Source of the DNA: Chryseobacterium shigense
GTDB lineage: Bacteria > Bacteroidota > Bacteroidia > Flavobacteriales > Weeksellaceae
NCBI RefSeq assembly: GCF_014207845.1
Contig: NZ_JACHLC010000001.1
Coordinates: forward strand, 1,364,001 to 1,428,000
DNA length: 64,000 nt
Direction of reading: 5' to 3'
The position numbers and the translations under genes were made by a program. Position 1 is the stretch's first letter; each line of letters begins with the position of its first letter. Below are positions 44,502-52,742 of this stretch, piece by piece. A model generated the notes under the pieces. It made no database searches. It saw only the letters and a program-made list of their open reading frames with translations, and had not been told where the DNA came from.

Positions 44502-44581
44502 ATGCTTCGACTCCGCTCAGCATGACATTTCTAATAGGAATTGTCTTTTTAGCGTTGTCATGCTGAGCGGAGTCGAAGCAT
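44502..44581. repeat. Perfect 26-base inverted repeat after the ligase run
   Basis: The left arm (44502-44527, starting ATGCTTCGACTCC) and the right arm (44556-44581) are exact complements around a 28-base spacer. This word, with TGCTGAGCGGAGTCGAAGCA inside, is, to my recollection, a recurrent intergenic palindrome in flavobacterial genomes. It separates the amidotransferase gene from the next gene and may act as a transcription end structure. Confidence 0.75.
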
Positions 44582-44620
44582 TATTAATAAATAAGACATT
44601 CTTTTAATCTTAAAGAAACT

Positions 44621-44644
44621 AAATCGGGCATAACAGCTCGATTT
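44621..44644 (+). terminator. Terminator or attenuator before the ATP-grasp-like gene
   Basis: The arms AAATCGGGC and GCTCGATTT (one G-U pair) surround a 6-base loop and are followed by T residues. It ends 28 bases before the start codon at 44673. Confidence 0.6.
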
Positions 44645-44672
44645 TTTAAAATCAAAACCACAGACAAAAAAT

Positions 44673-45857
44673 ATGATCCCAAAATACAGAAAACAATTCA
44701 ACCAGGAGTTTTCACAGGAAAAATACGAACAGTTTAAAGAAATTCTTACCCAAAAAGGAGGTATTGCACCTGCATTCAGAATTTCAGAAAGCCCTCTTTT
44801 TCTCACTAATGAATTCAAAGACAAGCTTCTTGATGCCAGTGAAAGCATTATCGACCAGATTAAAGGACTTCCTGCTGAAGTACTTGATAAAGCCGTTCCG
44901 GACAACTGCAGGGTTCCCAATGATACACTTCAGCCTCACTTTTTTACCATTGATTTCGGGATCTGCCGAAGCGAAAACGGGCAAATTGAGCCACAACTGA
45001 TAGAGCTGCAGGCTTTTCCTTCATTATATGCCTTTCAAAAGGTGTTTGAGGATACATTTTGTGAAGTTTACCCTTTCCTCTCTGAGATTAAAAATAAAAT
45101 GCCTCATTCGGAATTCGAAAATCATTTAAAGAAACTGATCATTGGCGATGAAAATCCCGAAAATGTTATCCTGCTTGAAATTTTTCCTGAAAAACAGAAA
45201 ACAGCAATTGATTTTGCATTAACTGAGCAATTACTAGGAATAAAAACAGTCTGCCTGACGAAAGTAAAAAAAGAAGGCAAAAAACTGTTCTACGAGAATG
45301 ACGGAAAACCGGTGGAAATTAAAAGGATCTACAACCGTGTTATTTTTGATGAGTTGGACAGAATCCCTGATTTAAAAGCCGGATTTGATTTCCGTGAAGA
45401 TATTGATGTAAAATGGATCACCCATCCTAACTGGTTCTTTAAAATATCAAAATTTCTTCTTCCGATCCTGAAACATCAGTTTGTTCCGAAAAGTTATTTC
45501 CTGCACGAGTTTCCCGAACATGAGCAGCTTGAAAATTTTGTATTGAAACCTCTGTTTTCTTTCGCTGGAAGCGGAGTGAACTTAAATCCTACAAAAGAAA
45601 TCACAGAAGCCATCGAGGATAAAGAAAACTATATTTTACAGAGAAAAGTAACGTATGAGCCTGTTTTTGAAGATATCAACGGTGAATTTTCAAAAGCAGA
45701 AATCCGGTTGCTGTATGTTTGGCATGAAAATGACGAACGCCCTATTCTCCTGGAAAATCTGGGAAGAATGACAAAAGCCGCAATGGTAAATGTGGATTTC
45801 AACAAGAAAGACGCAATCTGGATTGGGAGTTCTAATGCTTTTTTCGGAGAAGAATAA
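44673..45857 (+). CDS. Divergent ATP-grasp-like protein
   Basis: The 394-residue protein has no close family I can name. The C-terminal part looks ATP-grasp-like: NFVLKPLFSFAGSGVNLNPT resembles the nucleotide-binding lysine and glycine loop, and SKAEIRLLYVWHENDERPILLENLGR resembles the metal-binding end. The N-terminal 230 residues are less clear but include FFTIDFGICRSENGQIEPQL. A glutathionylspermidine-synthase-like, permuted ATP-grasp is one option. It lies on the same strand as the ligase run but behind a terminator, and faces cphA tail to tail. Confidence 0.65.
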   Translation: MIPKYRKQFNQEFSQEKYEQFKEILTQKGGIAPAFRISESPLFLTNEFKDKLLDASESIIDQIKGLPAEVLDKAVPDNCRVPNDTLQPHFFTIDFGICRSENGQIEPQLIELQAFPSLYAFQKVFEDTFCEVYPFLSEIKNKMPHSEFENHLKKLIIGDENPENVILLEIFPEKQKTAIDFALTEQLLGIKTVCLTKVKKEGKKLFYENDGKPVEIKRIYNRVIFDELDRIPDLKAGFDFREDIDVKWITHPNWFFKISKFLLPILKHQFVPKSYFLHEFPEHEQLENFVLKPLFSFAGSGVNLNPTKEITEAIEDKENYILQRKVTYEPVFEDINGEFSKAEIRLLYVWHENDERPILLENLGRMTKAAMVNVDFNKKDAIWIGSSNAFFGEE

Positions 45858-45875
45858 TTTAATTTAAAAACTATA

Positions 45876-45944
45876 ATGGAAGAAAGTTCAGCTTTGAAGC
45901 AAATGGTAACTTACGAAGAAGAAGTTTATTACCCGCATGGATGA
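45876..45944 (+). other. Short open frame, possible gene remnant
   Basis: The 22-codon frame MEESSALKQMVTYEEEVYYP.. follows the ATP-grasp-like gene and ends at a stop at 45942-45944. A second ATG frame follows at once. It may be the remains of a longer gene; I do not claim it is translated. Confidence 0.25.
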
Positions 45945-46012
45945 AAATATTATATTTCTATCTTTTGAAAATGCAGCAGATTAAAAAGAACTGGGAAAAT
46001 ATGTAATAGTAA

Positions 46013-46034
46013 AATCTCAGAAAAATCTGAGATT
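46013..46034 (+). terminator. Weak terminator for the ATP-grasp-like gene
   Basis: The 8-base arms AATCTCAG and CTGAGATT with an AAAAAT loop are followed by CTTATTTT on the plus strand. Confidence 0.5.
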
Positions 46035-46049
46035 CTTATTTTAGAAATT

Positions 46050-46086
46050 AAAGTTTCGGCGGCATCTTCGATGCCGCCGAAACTTT
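46050..46086 (-). terminator. Long GC-rich hairpin downstream of cphA
   Basis: A perfect 17-base stem (starting AAAGTTTCGGCGGC) with a TTC loop lies 18 bases past the cphA stop. Neither side has a good T run, so it may act by RNA stability or with a factor rather than as a classical terminator. Confidence 0.6.
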
Positions 46087-46104
46087 GAATATTAAATTAT
46101 TTAA

Positions 46105-48732
46105 TTATTTTTTATCATCTTCGAGTAATTCTCTTGCCTGATATTCCTGTACAAGATCAATTGCATTGGAAATAACATCACTTAAAGCTGTAATGAAAGT
46201 ACCTTCTTCAGCCATTCCCATCGCGTGCTTTAAAGCTTCAATTTCTTTCGGGATAATCTCATAGCTCACATCTCTTCCTGAAGACTGCATCCCTTCAATG
46301 ATTAATCCGTTGATCTCTTCTTCTGTTCTTCCGCGGAGATGTTTTTCATTTCTGATGATGATATGATCAAACATTCTTCCTGCGATCTTTCCGCATTCCT
46401 TAATATCACTGTCACGTCTGTCGCCTACTCCTGAAATAATACCTATTTTCTTAGTAGATTCTACATTTTTAAGATAATCTTCGATTGCTTCATAGCCGGA
46501 AGGATTATGTGCAAAATCAATCAATACCTTAAAATTCTTGAATTTAAAAATATTCAGTCTTCCCGGTGTAAGCTGTGCACTTGGAATAAAGGTTCTTAAA
46601 GAATTGGAAATATCTTCAATCCCGAAGCCATAAAGATAACTTGCCAAACTCGCTGCCAGAACGTTTTCAATCATGAATCTGGCTTTCCCTTCCATTGTAA
46701 TAGGGAAATCTTTGGCCTTTCCGATTCTGATCTTCCAGTCGCCTTTTTTAATGGTTACAAAACCTTCTTCGTAAATACAGGTAATTCTTCCTTCTTTGGC
46801 AAATTTTACAATATGCGGATTATTTTCATCCATACTGAAAATAGCGACTTTGCTGTCAAGATCATTAATGATCTTCATGGAATATTCGTTATCGGCATTC
46901 AGGACGCTCCAGCCATTTTTCTTTACACTGTCCAGAACAACTCTTTTTACTTTCGTAAGGTCTTTTAAATTGTGGATATCATTCAATCCCAAATGATCTT
47001 CCTCAATATTAGTCAGAACACCAATGTCGCATTGGGAATATCCTAAACCTGAACGCAGGATTCCACCTCTGGCTGTTTCCAGAACGGCAAATTCTACCGT
47101 AGGGTCTTTCAGGACGAATTCAGCAGAAAGAGGTCCCGTGGTATCTCCTTTTGAAAGCATTGTATTTTGGATATAAATACCGTCAGAAGTAGTAAATCCT
47201 ACCCTGTAACCGTTACTTTTTACAATATGGGAGATCAGTCTCGTTGTGGTTGTTTTTCCATTGGTTCCCGTTACTGCAATAATTGGAATTGTAAACGGTT
47301 TTCCCGGAGGATAGAGCATATCTACTACCGGAGCTGCAACGTTTCTCGGAAGCCCTTCACTTGGGGCCAAATGCATTCTGAACCCGGGTGCAGCGTTTAC
47401 TTCTATAATGGCAGCACCGCTTTCTTTAAGAGGCTGTGTTAAGTTTTCTGCCATGATATCAATTCCGCAGACATCCAGTCCTATAATTTTGGAAACTCTT
47501 TCCGCCATAGTGATATTTTCAGGATGTACCATATCGGTAACATCTATAGAGGTACCTCCTGTAGAAAGATTGGCGGTAGACTTCAAATAAACGACCTCCC
47601 CTTTTTGCGGAACGGTTTCAAGGGTATACTGAAGTTTTTCGAGGAGTTCCATAGTATCTTTATCCACTTCTATTTCAGTAAGGACATTTTCATGGCCATA
47701 TCCTCTTCTCGGATCTTTATTTTCTTTATCTATCAGTTCCTGGATATTCAGCTCACCGTCCCCAACAACATGTGCAGGGACTCTTCTTGCAGCAGCGACC
47801 ATCTTATTATCAATCACCAAAACCCTGAAATCATATCCTGTAATGTACTTTTCTACAATTACTTTTCTTGAATATTTCTGAGCATGTTCCAGGCCTATTT
47901 TTGCAGCTTCCCAATCGTTTACATTGATCGATGAGCCTTTTCCGTGATTTCCGTCCAGTGGTTTTAAAACAATTGGATACCCTATTTTTCTTATAACACT
48001 GTTCAAATCTTCTTCATCCACCACCAGATCTCCAACAGGAACCGGAATAGCGGCATCATGAAGCATTTTTTTAGTCAGTTCTTTATTACATGCAATATCT
48101 ACTGCAATAGAGCTTGTTTTTCCGGTGATGGTAGCCTGAAAACGCTGTTGGTTAACTCCATAACCAAGCTGTACCAAAGAGTTTGTTCCTAATCTGATCC
48201 ACGGAATTCTTCTGGAAACAGCTTCTTCCACAATACTTCCCGTAGAAGGGCCCAGACGAACACGCTCTCTAATTTCCTTTAATTTATGTATGCAGGCATT
48301 AATATCATATTCTTTATTGTCGATTAAAGCCTGGGCTATATTTACTGCCTGTTCAGCTGCATAAATCCCTGCGTTTTCTTCAATATAATTAAATACCACA
48401 TTATATACTCCCGGTGATCTTGTTTCGCGGGTTCTTCCGAAGCCTACATCCATACCCGCCAACGTCTGTATTTCCAGTGCAATATGTTCAATAACGTGCC
48501 CCATCCACGTCCCGGTCTCTATTCTGTGGAAAAAACCTCCTTCTTCTCCTTCTGAACATCTGTGAGTGTACAGAGATGGGATCAGCTTTTCAATTCTTTC
48601 CCTGAAACCGTCAATTTTGTTTGTAGGATAATTTTCCATTTCTTCAAGGTCCAATCTCATCTGTATCAGCTTCTTTCTCCTAATACTCCAGATATTTGGG
48701 CCGCGTAACGCCTGTATCTTCTCAATTTTCAT
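46105..48732 (-). CDS. cphA: Cyanophycin synthetase
   Basis: The 875-residue protein has the full three-part layout. The N-terminal domain (about 1-160) opens IQALRGPNIWS. The ATP-grasp domain (about 215-475) has YPIVLKPLDGNHGKGSSI. The C-terminal Mur-ligase-like domain begins with the P-loop GTNGKTTTTRLI and has FAHNPSGYEAIEDYL. The ATP-grasp part adds aspartate to the polymer backbone and the Mur-like part adds arginine to each side chain, giving a cytoplasmic nitrogen store. A -7-like TATCTTTG lies at 48778-48785. The gene is divergent from cyanophycinase. Confidence 0.95.
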   Translation of the reverse strand: MKIEKIQALRGPNIWSIRRKKLIQMRLDLEEMENYPTNKIDGFRERIEKLIPSLYTHRCSEGEEGGFFHRIETGTWMGHVIEHIALEIQTLAGMDVGFGRTRETRSPGVYNVVFNYIEENAGIYAAEQAVNIAQALIDNKEYDINACIHKLKEIRERVRLGPSTGSIVEEAVSRRIPWIRLGTNSLVQLGYGVNQQRFQATITGKTSSIAVDIACNKELTKKMLHDAAIPVPVGDLVVDEEDLNSVIRKIGYPIVLKPLDGNHGKGSSINVNDWEAAKIGLEHAQKYSRKVIVEKYITGYDFRVLVIDNKMVAAARRVPAHVVGDGELNIQELIDKENKDPRRGYGHENVLTEIEVDKDTMELLEKLQYTLETVPQKGEVVYLKSTANLSTGGTSIDVTDMVHPENITMAERVSKIIGLDVCGIDIMAENLTQPLKESGAAIIEVNAAPGFRMHLAPSEGLPRNVAAPVVDMLYPPGKPFTIPIIAVTGTNGKTTTTRLISHIVKSNGYRVGFTTSDGIYIQNTMLSKGDTTGPLSAEFVLKDPTVEFAVLETARGGILRSGLGYSQCDIGVLTNIEEDHLGLNDIHNLKDLTKVKRVVLDSVKKNGWSVLNADNEYSMKIINDLDSKVAIFSMDENNPHIVKFAKEGRITCIYEEGFVTIKKGDWKIRIGKAKDFPITMEGKARFMIENVLAASLASYLYGFGIEDISNSLRTFIPSAQLTPGRLNIFKFKNFKVLIDFAHNPSGYEAIEDYLKNVESTKKIGIISGVGDRRDSDIKECGKIAGRMFDHIIIRNEKHLRGRTEEEINGLIIEGMQSSGRDVSYEIIPKEIEALKHAMGMAEEGTFITALSDVISNAIDLVQEYQARELLEDDKK

Positions 48733-48777
48733 AGTCTGTTTGCATTTTTATCAGTTAACAATAACTCCTTTAAAAAT

Positions 48778-48785
48778 CAAAGATA
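48778..48785 (-). promoter_or_regulatory. Candidate -7 box of cphA
   Basis: The minus strand reads TATCTTTG, with a TTTG 16 bases upstream (48805-48802), slightly close. The cphA ATG lies 45 bases downstream. Confidence 0.5.
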
Positions 48786-48916
48786 ATGTAAAACCCTAAA
48801 CCAAACTATACCACGTTTAAAGATTTCTCAAAAAAAAATTCAAATAAATCAACAATCCTAAAACATTAAAAATCATTAAAATGTGGCATGAATTTCGCCA
48901 AATGTTAATTATTTTT

Positions 48917-48924
48917 TAAATTTG
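48917..48924 (+). promoter_or_regulatory. -7 box of cyanophycinase, nearly leaderless
   Basis: TAAATTTG ends only 6 bases before the ATG at 48931. A TTTC lies 20 bases upstream (48893-48896). If used, the transcript starts at or next to the start codon. Confidence 0.55.
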
Positions 48925-48930
48925 CACACT

Positions 48931-49821
48931 ATGATGAAACCTATTGGAAAATTAATTATTATCGGAGGAGCTGTAAACAAAGGAAGCTTTGCAGAAACCG
49001 ATTTCGACCAGAATATTGAAAAAAACCTTAACTTTTTTGAAAGAGGAATCCTGAGAAAGATCATTAATGAATCAAAACTTAAGGAAAATTCGGTCATCGA
49101 AATTATAACTACAGCCTCTCAGATCCCACAAATTGTAGGCACAGAATACAAAAAAGCTTTTGAATTTCTTGGTGCTAAAAATGTAAATATCCTTGATATC
49201 CATAACCGTGAAGAAGCTAATTCGGATGCTATTGTTGCGAGAGCCAGTGCTGCAGATGTCGTGATGTTCACAGGTGGAGATCAGCTTAGGCTTACTTCTA
49301 TTCTTGGAGGAACAAGATTTCATGATACCATTTTATTGAAGTATCAGGAACAGGATTTCATTTATTCAGGAACTTCCGCAGGTGCAGCCGCAGCTTCTGA
49401 GAATATGATCTACCAGGGAAGCAGCTCTGAATCTCTTTTAAAAGGTGAAATTAAAACAACACAAGGACTGGGGTTGATAGATAATGTGATTATTGATACG
49501 CATTTCGTACAGCGTGGCAGAATCGGACGTCTTTTCCAGGCTGTAGTCAATAATCCGAGAACACTGGGAATAGGTCTGGGTGAAGACACAGGTCTTTTTA
49601 TCCATAATGATACCATGACGGCTGTAGGTTCCGGCCTTGTAATCCTGGTAGACGGAAGATTTATTAAAGATACCAACCTTACGAACATCAACTTAGGGGA
49701 ACCTATTTCAATTGATAATCTTACGGTACACGTAATGTCTATGAATGATCATTACGATCTTGCCACAAAGAAGCTTACAATAGAGAATTCTCAGTTTAAT
49801 CCGATACCGCAGGATAAATAG
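48931..49821 (+). CDS. cphB: Cyanophycinase
   Basis: I start at the ATG at 48931 (296 residues) because the upstream TTG at 48922 overlaps the -7 box. The serine-peptidase-like fold shows GKLIIIGGAVNKGSF, the region VVMFTGGDQLRL, the nucleophile serine in YSGTSAGAAAASENM and the histidine of IDTHFVQRGRIGRLF. The enzyme cleaves cyanophycin to beta-Asp-Arg dipeptides in the cytoplasm. It is divergent from cphA and 94 bases before the isoaspartyl peptidase gene, so polymer breakdown is encoded as one unit. Confidence 0.94.
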   Translation: MMKPIGKLIIIGGAVNKGSFAETDFDQNIEKNLNFFERGILRKIINESKLKENSVIEIITTASQIPQIVGTEYKKAFEFLGAKNVNILDIHNREEANSDAIVARASAADVVMFTGGDQLRLTSILGGTRFHDTILLKYQEQDFIYSGTSAGAAAASENMIYQGSSSESLLKGEIKTTQGLGLIDNVIIDTHFVQRGRIGRLFQAVVNNPRTLGIGLGEDTGLFIHNDTMTAVGSGLVILVDGRFIKDTNLTNINLGEPISIDNLTVHVMSMNDHYDLATKKLTIENSQFNPIPQDK

Positions 49822-49915
49822 AAGTAAATAGTGAATGATGAATTTCACCAGCTATAATTTTATCCCTATCTTTAAAATTGACAATTGATTTTTCACAATT
49901 GCCCCATACAACCTT

Positions 49916-50758
49916 ATGAAAATAATAATCCACGGTGGTTTTTTCTCTGAAAGCGATCAAAGCCACGAAGTGAAGACAGCGAAACAAAATTCTTTAAAAC
50001 ATATAGTACAAAAGGCTTTTGAATACCTTCAAACCCATTCAGCTTTTGATACGGCAGCTTATGCTGTTTCTCTTTTGGAAGATGATCCATTGTACAATGC
50101 AGGTATCGGTTCCCAAATACAAAGTGACGGTGTGATCCGCATGAGTGCAGCTATTATGGACGGAGAAACACAGAAATTAAGCGGTGTTATCAATCTGCAG
50201 GACGTAAAGAACCCGATTTTTGTGGCAAAAGAGCTTATAAAAGAGGATGACAGAGTTCTTGGCGGAAAAGGTGCCAAAACGTATGCATCCGAACACGGTT
50301 TCGAGAATTTTTCCACTGAAATTCCTCAGAGAAGAAGTGAATATGAAGCAAAACTTCATAACGGAGGTAAAGGAACTGTAGGCTGTGTAGCTCTTGATAA
50401 AGATGGAAAACTGGCCGTAGCTACATCTACTGGCGGAAAAGGCTTTGAAATCCCCGGAAGAATTTCAGATTCGGCAACAGTGGCAGGAAATTATGCCAAT
50501 TCAGTTTGTGCCGTGAGCTGTACAGGCGTAGGAGAAGATATTGTAAGCAATGCCACAGCTGCAAAAATTGTAACGAGAACTACCGACGGAATGAGTCTTG
50601 AGCAGGCATTCAACAAGACATTTGAAGAGCTCAAGACCATAGATGGTTTTGCTGGAGCTATTGCCATTGACAGGGAAGGGAACGTTTATCATCAGGATTC
50701 TTATCCTACAATGGTCTTCGCCAGTTTTGATGGGAAAAATTTTCAGGTGTTTCAATAA
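49916..50758 (+). CDS. Isoaspartyl peptidase / plant-type asparaginase
   Basis: The 280-residue protein is an N-terminal nucleophile hydrolase made as an inactive precursor that cleaves itself before T154, in HNGGKGTVGCVALD. The early motif IIIHGGF and the late NATAAKIVTRTTDGMSLEQA region are typical of this family. It splits beta-aspartyl dipeptides, so it would finish cyanophycin use by releasing aspartate and arginine. It is shorter than E. coli IaaA (about 320 residues). It follows cphB on the same strand. Confidence 0.91.
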   Translation: MKIIIHGGFFSESDQSHEVKTAKQNSLKHIVQKAFEYLQTHSAFDTAAYAVSLLEDDPLYNAGIGSQIQSDGVIRMSAAIMDGETQKLSGVINLQDVKNPIFVAKELIKEDDRVLGGKGAKTYASEHGFENFSTEIPQRRSEYEAKLHNGGKGTVGCVALDKDGKLAVATSTGGKGFEIPGRISDSATVAGNYANSVCAVSCTGVGEDIVSNATAAKIVTRTTDGMSLEQAFNKTFEELKTIDGFAGAIAIDREGNVYHQDSYPTMVFASFDGKNFQVFQ

Positions 50759-50858
50759 TTTTAACATTTTTTTATTATTTCATTTAATTTTTTGGCACGT
50801 ATTTTACATATTTACCAGTAACAAGTTTTAATATAAAAATCATTAAAAAATAAAAATC

Positions 50859-51095
50859 ATGGGAAATAAGACAAAAGGGCTATTAGCCTTACTAGGTATC
50901 GGTGCTTTGGCATTTTGGAAATATAAAAATTCTACTCCTGAAGAGCAACAGGCTGTAAAGGATAAAATTAATAATGCTAAGGACAATCTGAACAAATGGG
51001 GAAATGATCTTAAGAGCAAAGCTAATGATGTAGCATCTCAGGTTCAGAACAAAGTAGATGAGGCTAAAACAAAAGCTGAAGATTCTTTAAGCTAA
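50859..51095 (+). CDS. YtxH-type small membrane protein
   Basis: The 78-residue protein has one N-terminal membrane helix (about residues 7-22, LLALLGIGALAFW). A charged amphipathic helix rich in Lys, Asp, Asn and Ala follows to the end, as in YtxH or gas-vesicle-like stress proteins. It stands alone between the isoaspartyl peptidase and a terminator. A role in general stress is suggested only by the family. Confidence 0.72.
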   Translation: MGNKTKGLLALLGIGALAFWKYKNSTPEEQQAVKDKINNAKDNLNKWGNDLKSKANDVASQVQNKVDEAKTKAEDSLS

Positions 51096-51128
51096 TAACA
51101 AATTAGTTTTTTTAACATTCATATATAG

Positions 51129-51162
51129 AAAGTCATCATAATCTCAGGGTTATGATGACTTT
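51129..51162. terminator. Bidirectional terminator after the YtxH gene
   Basis: The 13-base perfect arms AAAGTCATCATAA and TTATGATGACTTT enclose an 8-base loop. A T run follows on the plus strand; the convergent methyltransferase gene ends 30 bases further on. Confidence 0.85.
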
Positions 51163-51191
51163 TTTATGTTATACTTTGGCTGAAATCTACT

Positions 51192-51983
51192 CTACTTTTT
51201 CTGCCCTTTCAAGGCATATACCAAAGGTAATTTATTTCCGAATTTTGAAATTCTCCATTTGCCTTTTTCAAATTCTTCTACATGGTTGAAGCATGGATAT
51301 GGTGACCAGTCAAACTCCTGGAAGATCTCCAGTTCTATATCATGCTTTATCAGGTTTTGCAGAACTTCGGCCAAGGAATGGTTCCACATCACATATTCCT
51401 GAACGATATCTGCCGATTTATCAGCATAAGTCCCTTCATAAGTTTCTACAATTGGCTTTTCGTTAAAATAATTATAGGCTACTTTTGTAAAATCATCATC
51501 AAACATCCAGACTGCGGGATGGAATTCTGCCATTACCAGCTGCCCGCCCGGTTTCAGAAAATTATTGATTAATCCAGCCCATTTATCAAGATCAGGAAGC
51601 CAGCCTATAACGCCATAACTGGTATAAACAATGTCGAATTTTTGATCGAGAATATCCGGAAGACTATATACATCCGTACATATGAATTTTGTGTCTGTCC
51701 CACATTTTTGCGCAAGATCTTTTCCGGCTTCAATAGCTTTATCAGAGAGATCTACACCAGTAACCTGAGCTCCCATCCTTGACAGGGAAATAGAATCCTG
51801 TCCAAAATGACATTGCAGATGCAGGATGTTTTTACCTTTTATATCTCCCAGAAGCTCCAGCTCTATTGAATTGAGCGAACTTCTTCCTTTTAAGAATTCA
51901 TCCACAAAATAGAAATCCGAATTAAGATGCGGGTCTACTTTAGCATTCCAGGAGTTTTTATTGATTGTTAAGTAATTTTCCAT
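51192..51983 (-). CDS. Class I SAM-dependent methyltransferase
   Basis: The 263-residue protein has a Rossmann methyltransferase core: motif I ILHLQCHFGQDSISLSRMG (a Cys-His variant of the usual glycine loop), the acidic VTGVDLSDKAIE, and a later FDIVYTSYGVIGWLPD. Methyl acceptor and pathway are unknown. It is on the opposite strand to the cyanophycin genes and about 100 bases downstream of the GNAT gene, so no shared operon is evident. Confidence 0.85.
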   Translation of the reverse strand: MENYLTINKNSWNAKVDPHLNSDFYFVDEFLKGRSSLNSIELELLGDIKGKNILHLQCHFGQDSISLSRMGAQVTGVDLSDKAIEAGKDLAQKCGTDTKFICTDVYSLPDILDQKFDIVYTSYGVIGWLPDLDKWAGLINNFLKPGGQLVMAEFHPAVWMFDDDFTKVAYNYFNEKPIVETYEGTYADKSADIVQEYVMWNHSLAEVLQNLIKHDIELEIFQEFDWSPYPCFNHVEEFEKGKWRISKFGNKLPLVYALKGQKK

Positions 51984-52081
51984 GGTATTTTTGTTTCCGG
52001 CAAAATTAATGAATGTTTTTAAATCCTGCTCCGGGGAGGTATAAAGATTAAGTATTTAATCCCTATTTCTTCAGAATTAAC

Positions 52082-52726
52082 TTAGTTAGCAGGAATAACA
52101 ATAGATATATACGGGCTGTAAAGCTTCCATCCGAGAGATTCATAAAGCATTTTTCCGTCTTCTGTTGCCACTAAAAAATTATTGCAAATATCATTTGACA
52201 AGGCAATTTTCTCAAGTTCCAGCATCAAAAAAACAGCAAGGCCTTTTCTCCGGTGTTTTTCTTCTGTGATTATCCTGTCATAAACAGCCAGATCATCTAC
52301 CATAACAATACGGCCAGTAGAAGCCAATTCTCCATTTTCAGCAATAATTTTAACTACTGTGGTTGAATTATATTTTTCATATTCTAAATGATAATCTTCA
52401 CACAAAGCCTGACCGCGGTTTTTCATTGGACCCAAACAATACATCATATAACCAGGCGGTTGTATTTCCCATCTTTCAGGCACTGAATTTTTTACCTCAT
52501 CAGGGGAGGCACATACCTTAAGATAGATCCAGGGCTCATTGATGAGTTTTGAGAGATCAAGAAAATCATTATTCAACTCAGGAAAAACATACCTTACCTT
52601 CTGATTTTCTTCTCCTACTTCTACTCTAAAGCCGGATTTATATTGTGCAGGAAGAGGAAGCTTCCTTGACAGAGACCATGCTTTTAGCCATTTTTCTACA
52701 ATACTATGAGATATTTTGCTTTCCAT
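52082..52726 (-). CDS. GNAT-family N-acetyltransferase
   Basis: The 214-residue protein ends in a GNAT fold. The acetyl-CoA pyrophosphate loop is recognisable in ITEEKHRRKGLAVFLMLELEKIA (about residues 154-176), and the last strands contain EDGKMLYESLGWKLYSPYISIV. The N-terminal half is less conserved and may bind the amine substrate, which is unknown. It lies 16 bases downstream of the PH-SHOCT gene on the same strand, so the two may be cotranscribed. Confidence 0.8.
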   Translation of the reverse strand: MESKISHSIVEKWLKAWSLSRKLPLPAQYKSGFRVEVGEENQKVRYVFPELNNDFLDLSKLINEPWIYLKVCASPDEVKNSVPERWEIQPPGYMMYCLGPMKNRGQALCEDYHLEYEKYNSTTVVKIIAENGELASTGRIVMVDDLAVYDRIITEEKHRRKGLAVFLMLELEKIALSNDICNNFLVATEDGKMLYESLGWKLYSPYISIVIPAN

Positions 52727-52742
52727 GGTTCTCTATTTATAT

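Noticed and set aside
44502..44581. Inverted repeat considered as insertion-sequence ends
   Set aside because: Only 28 bases lie between the arms and no transposase is encoded nearby, so it is a short palindromic repeat.
36809..50758. Whole region considered as a horizontally acquired genomic island
   Set aside because: Base and codon use look like the neighbouring genes, and no integrase, tRNA or attachment repeats are visible.
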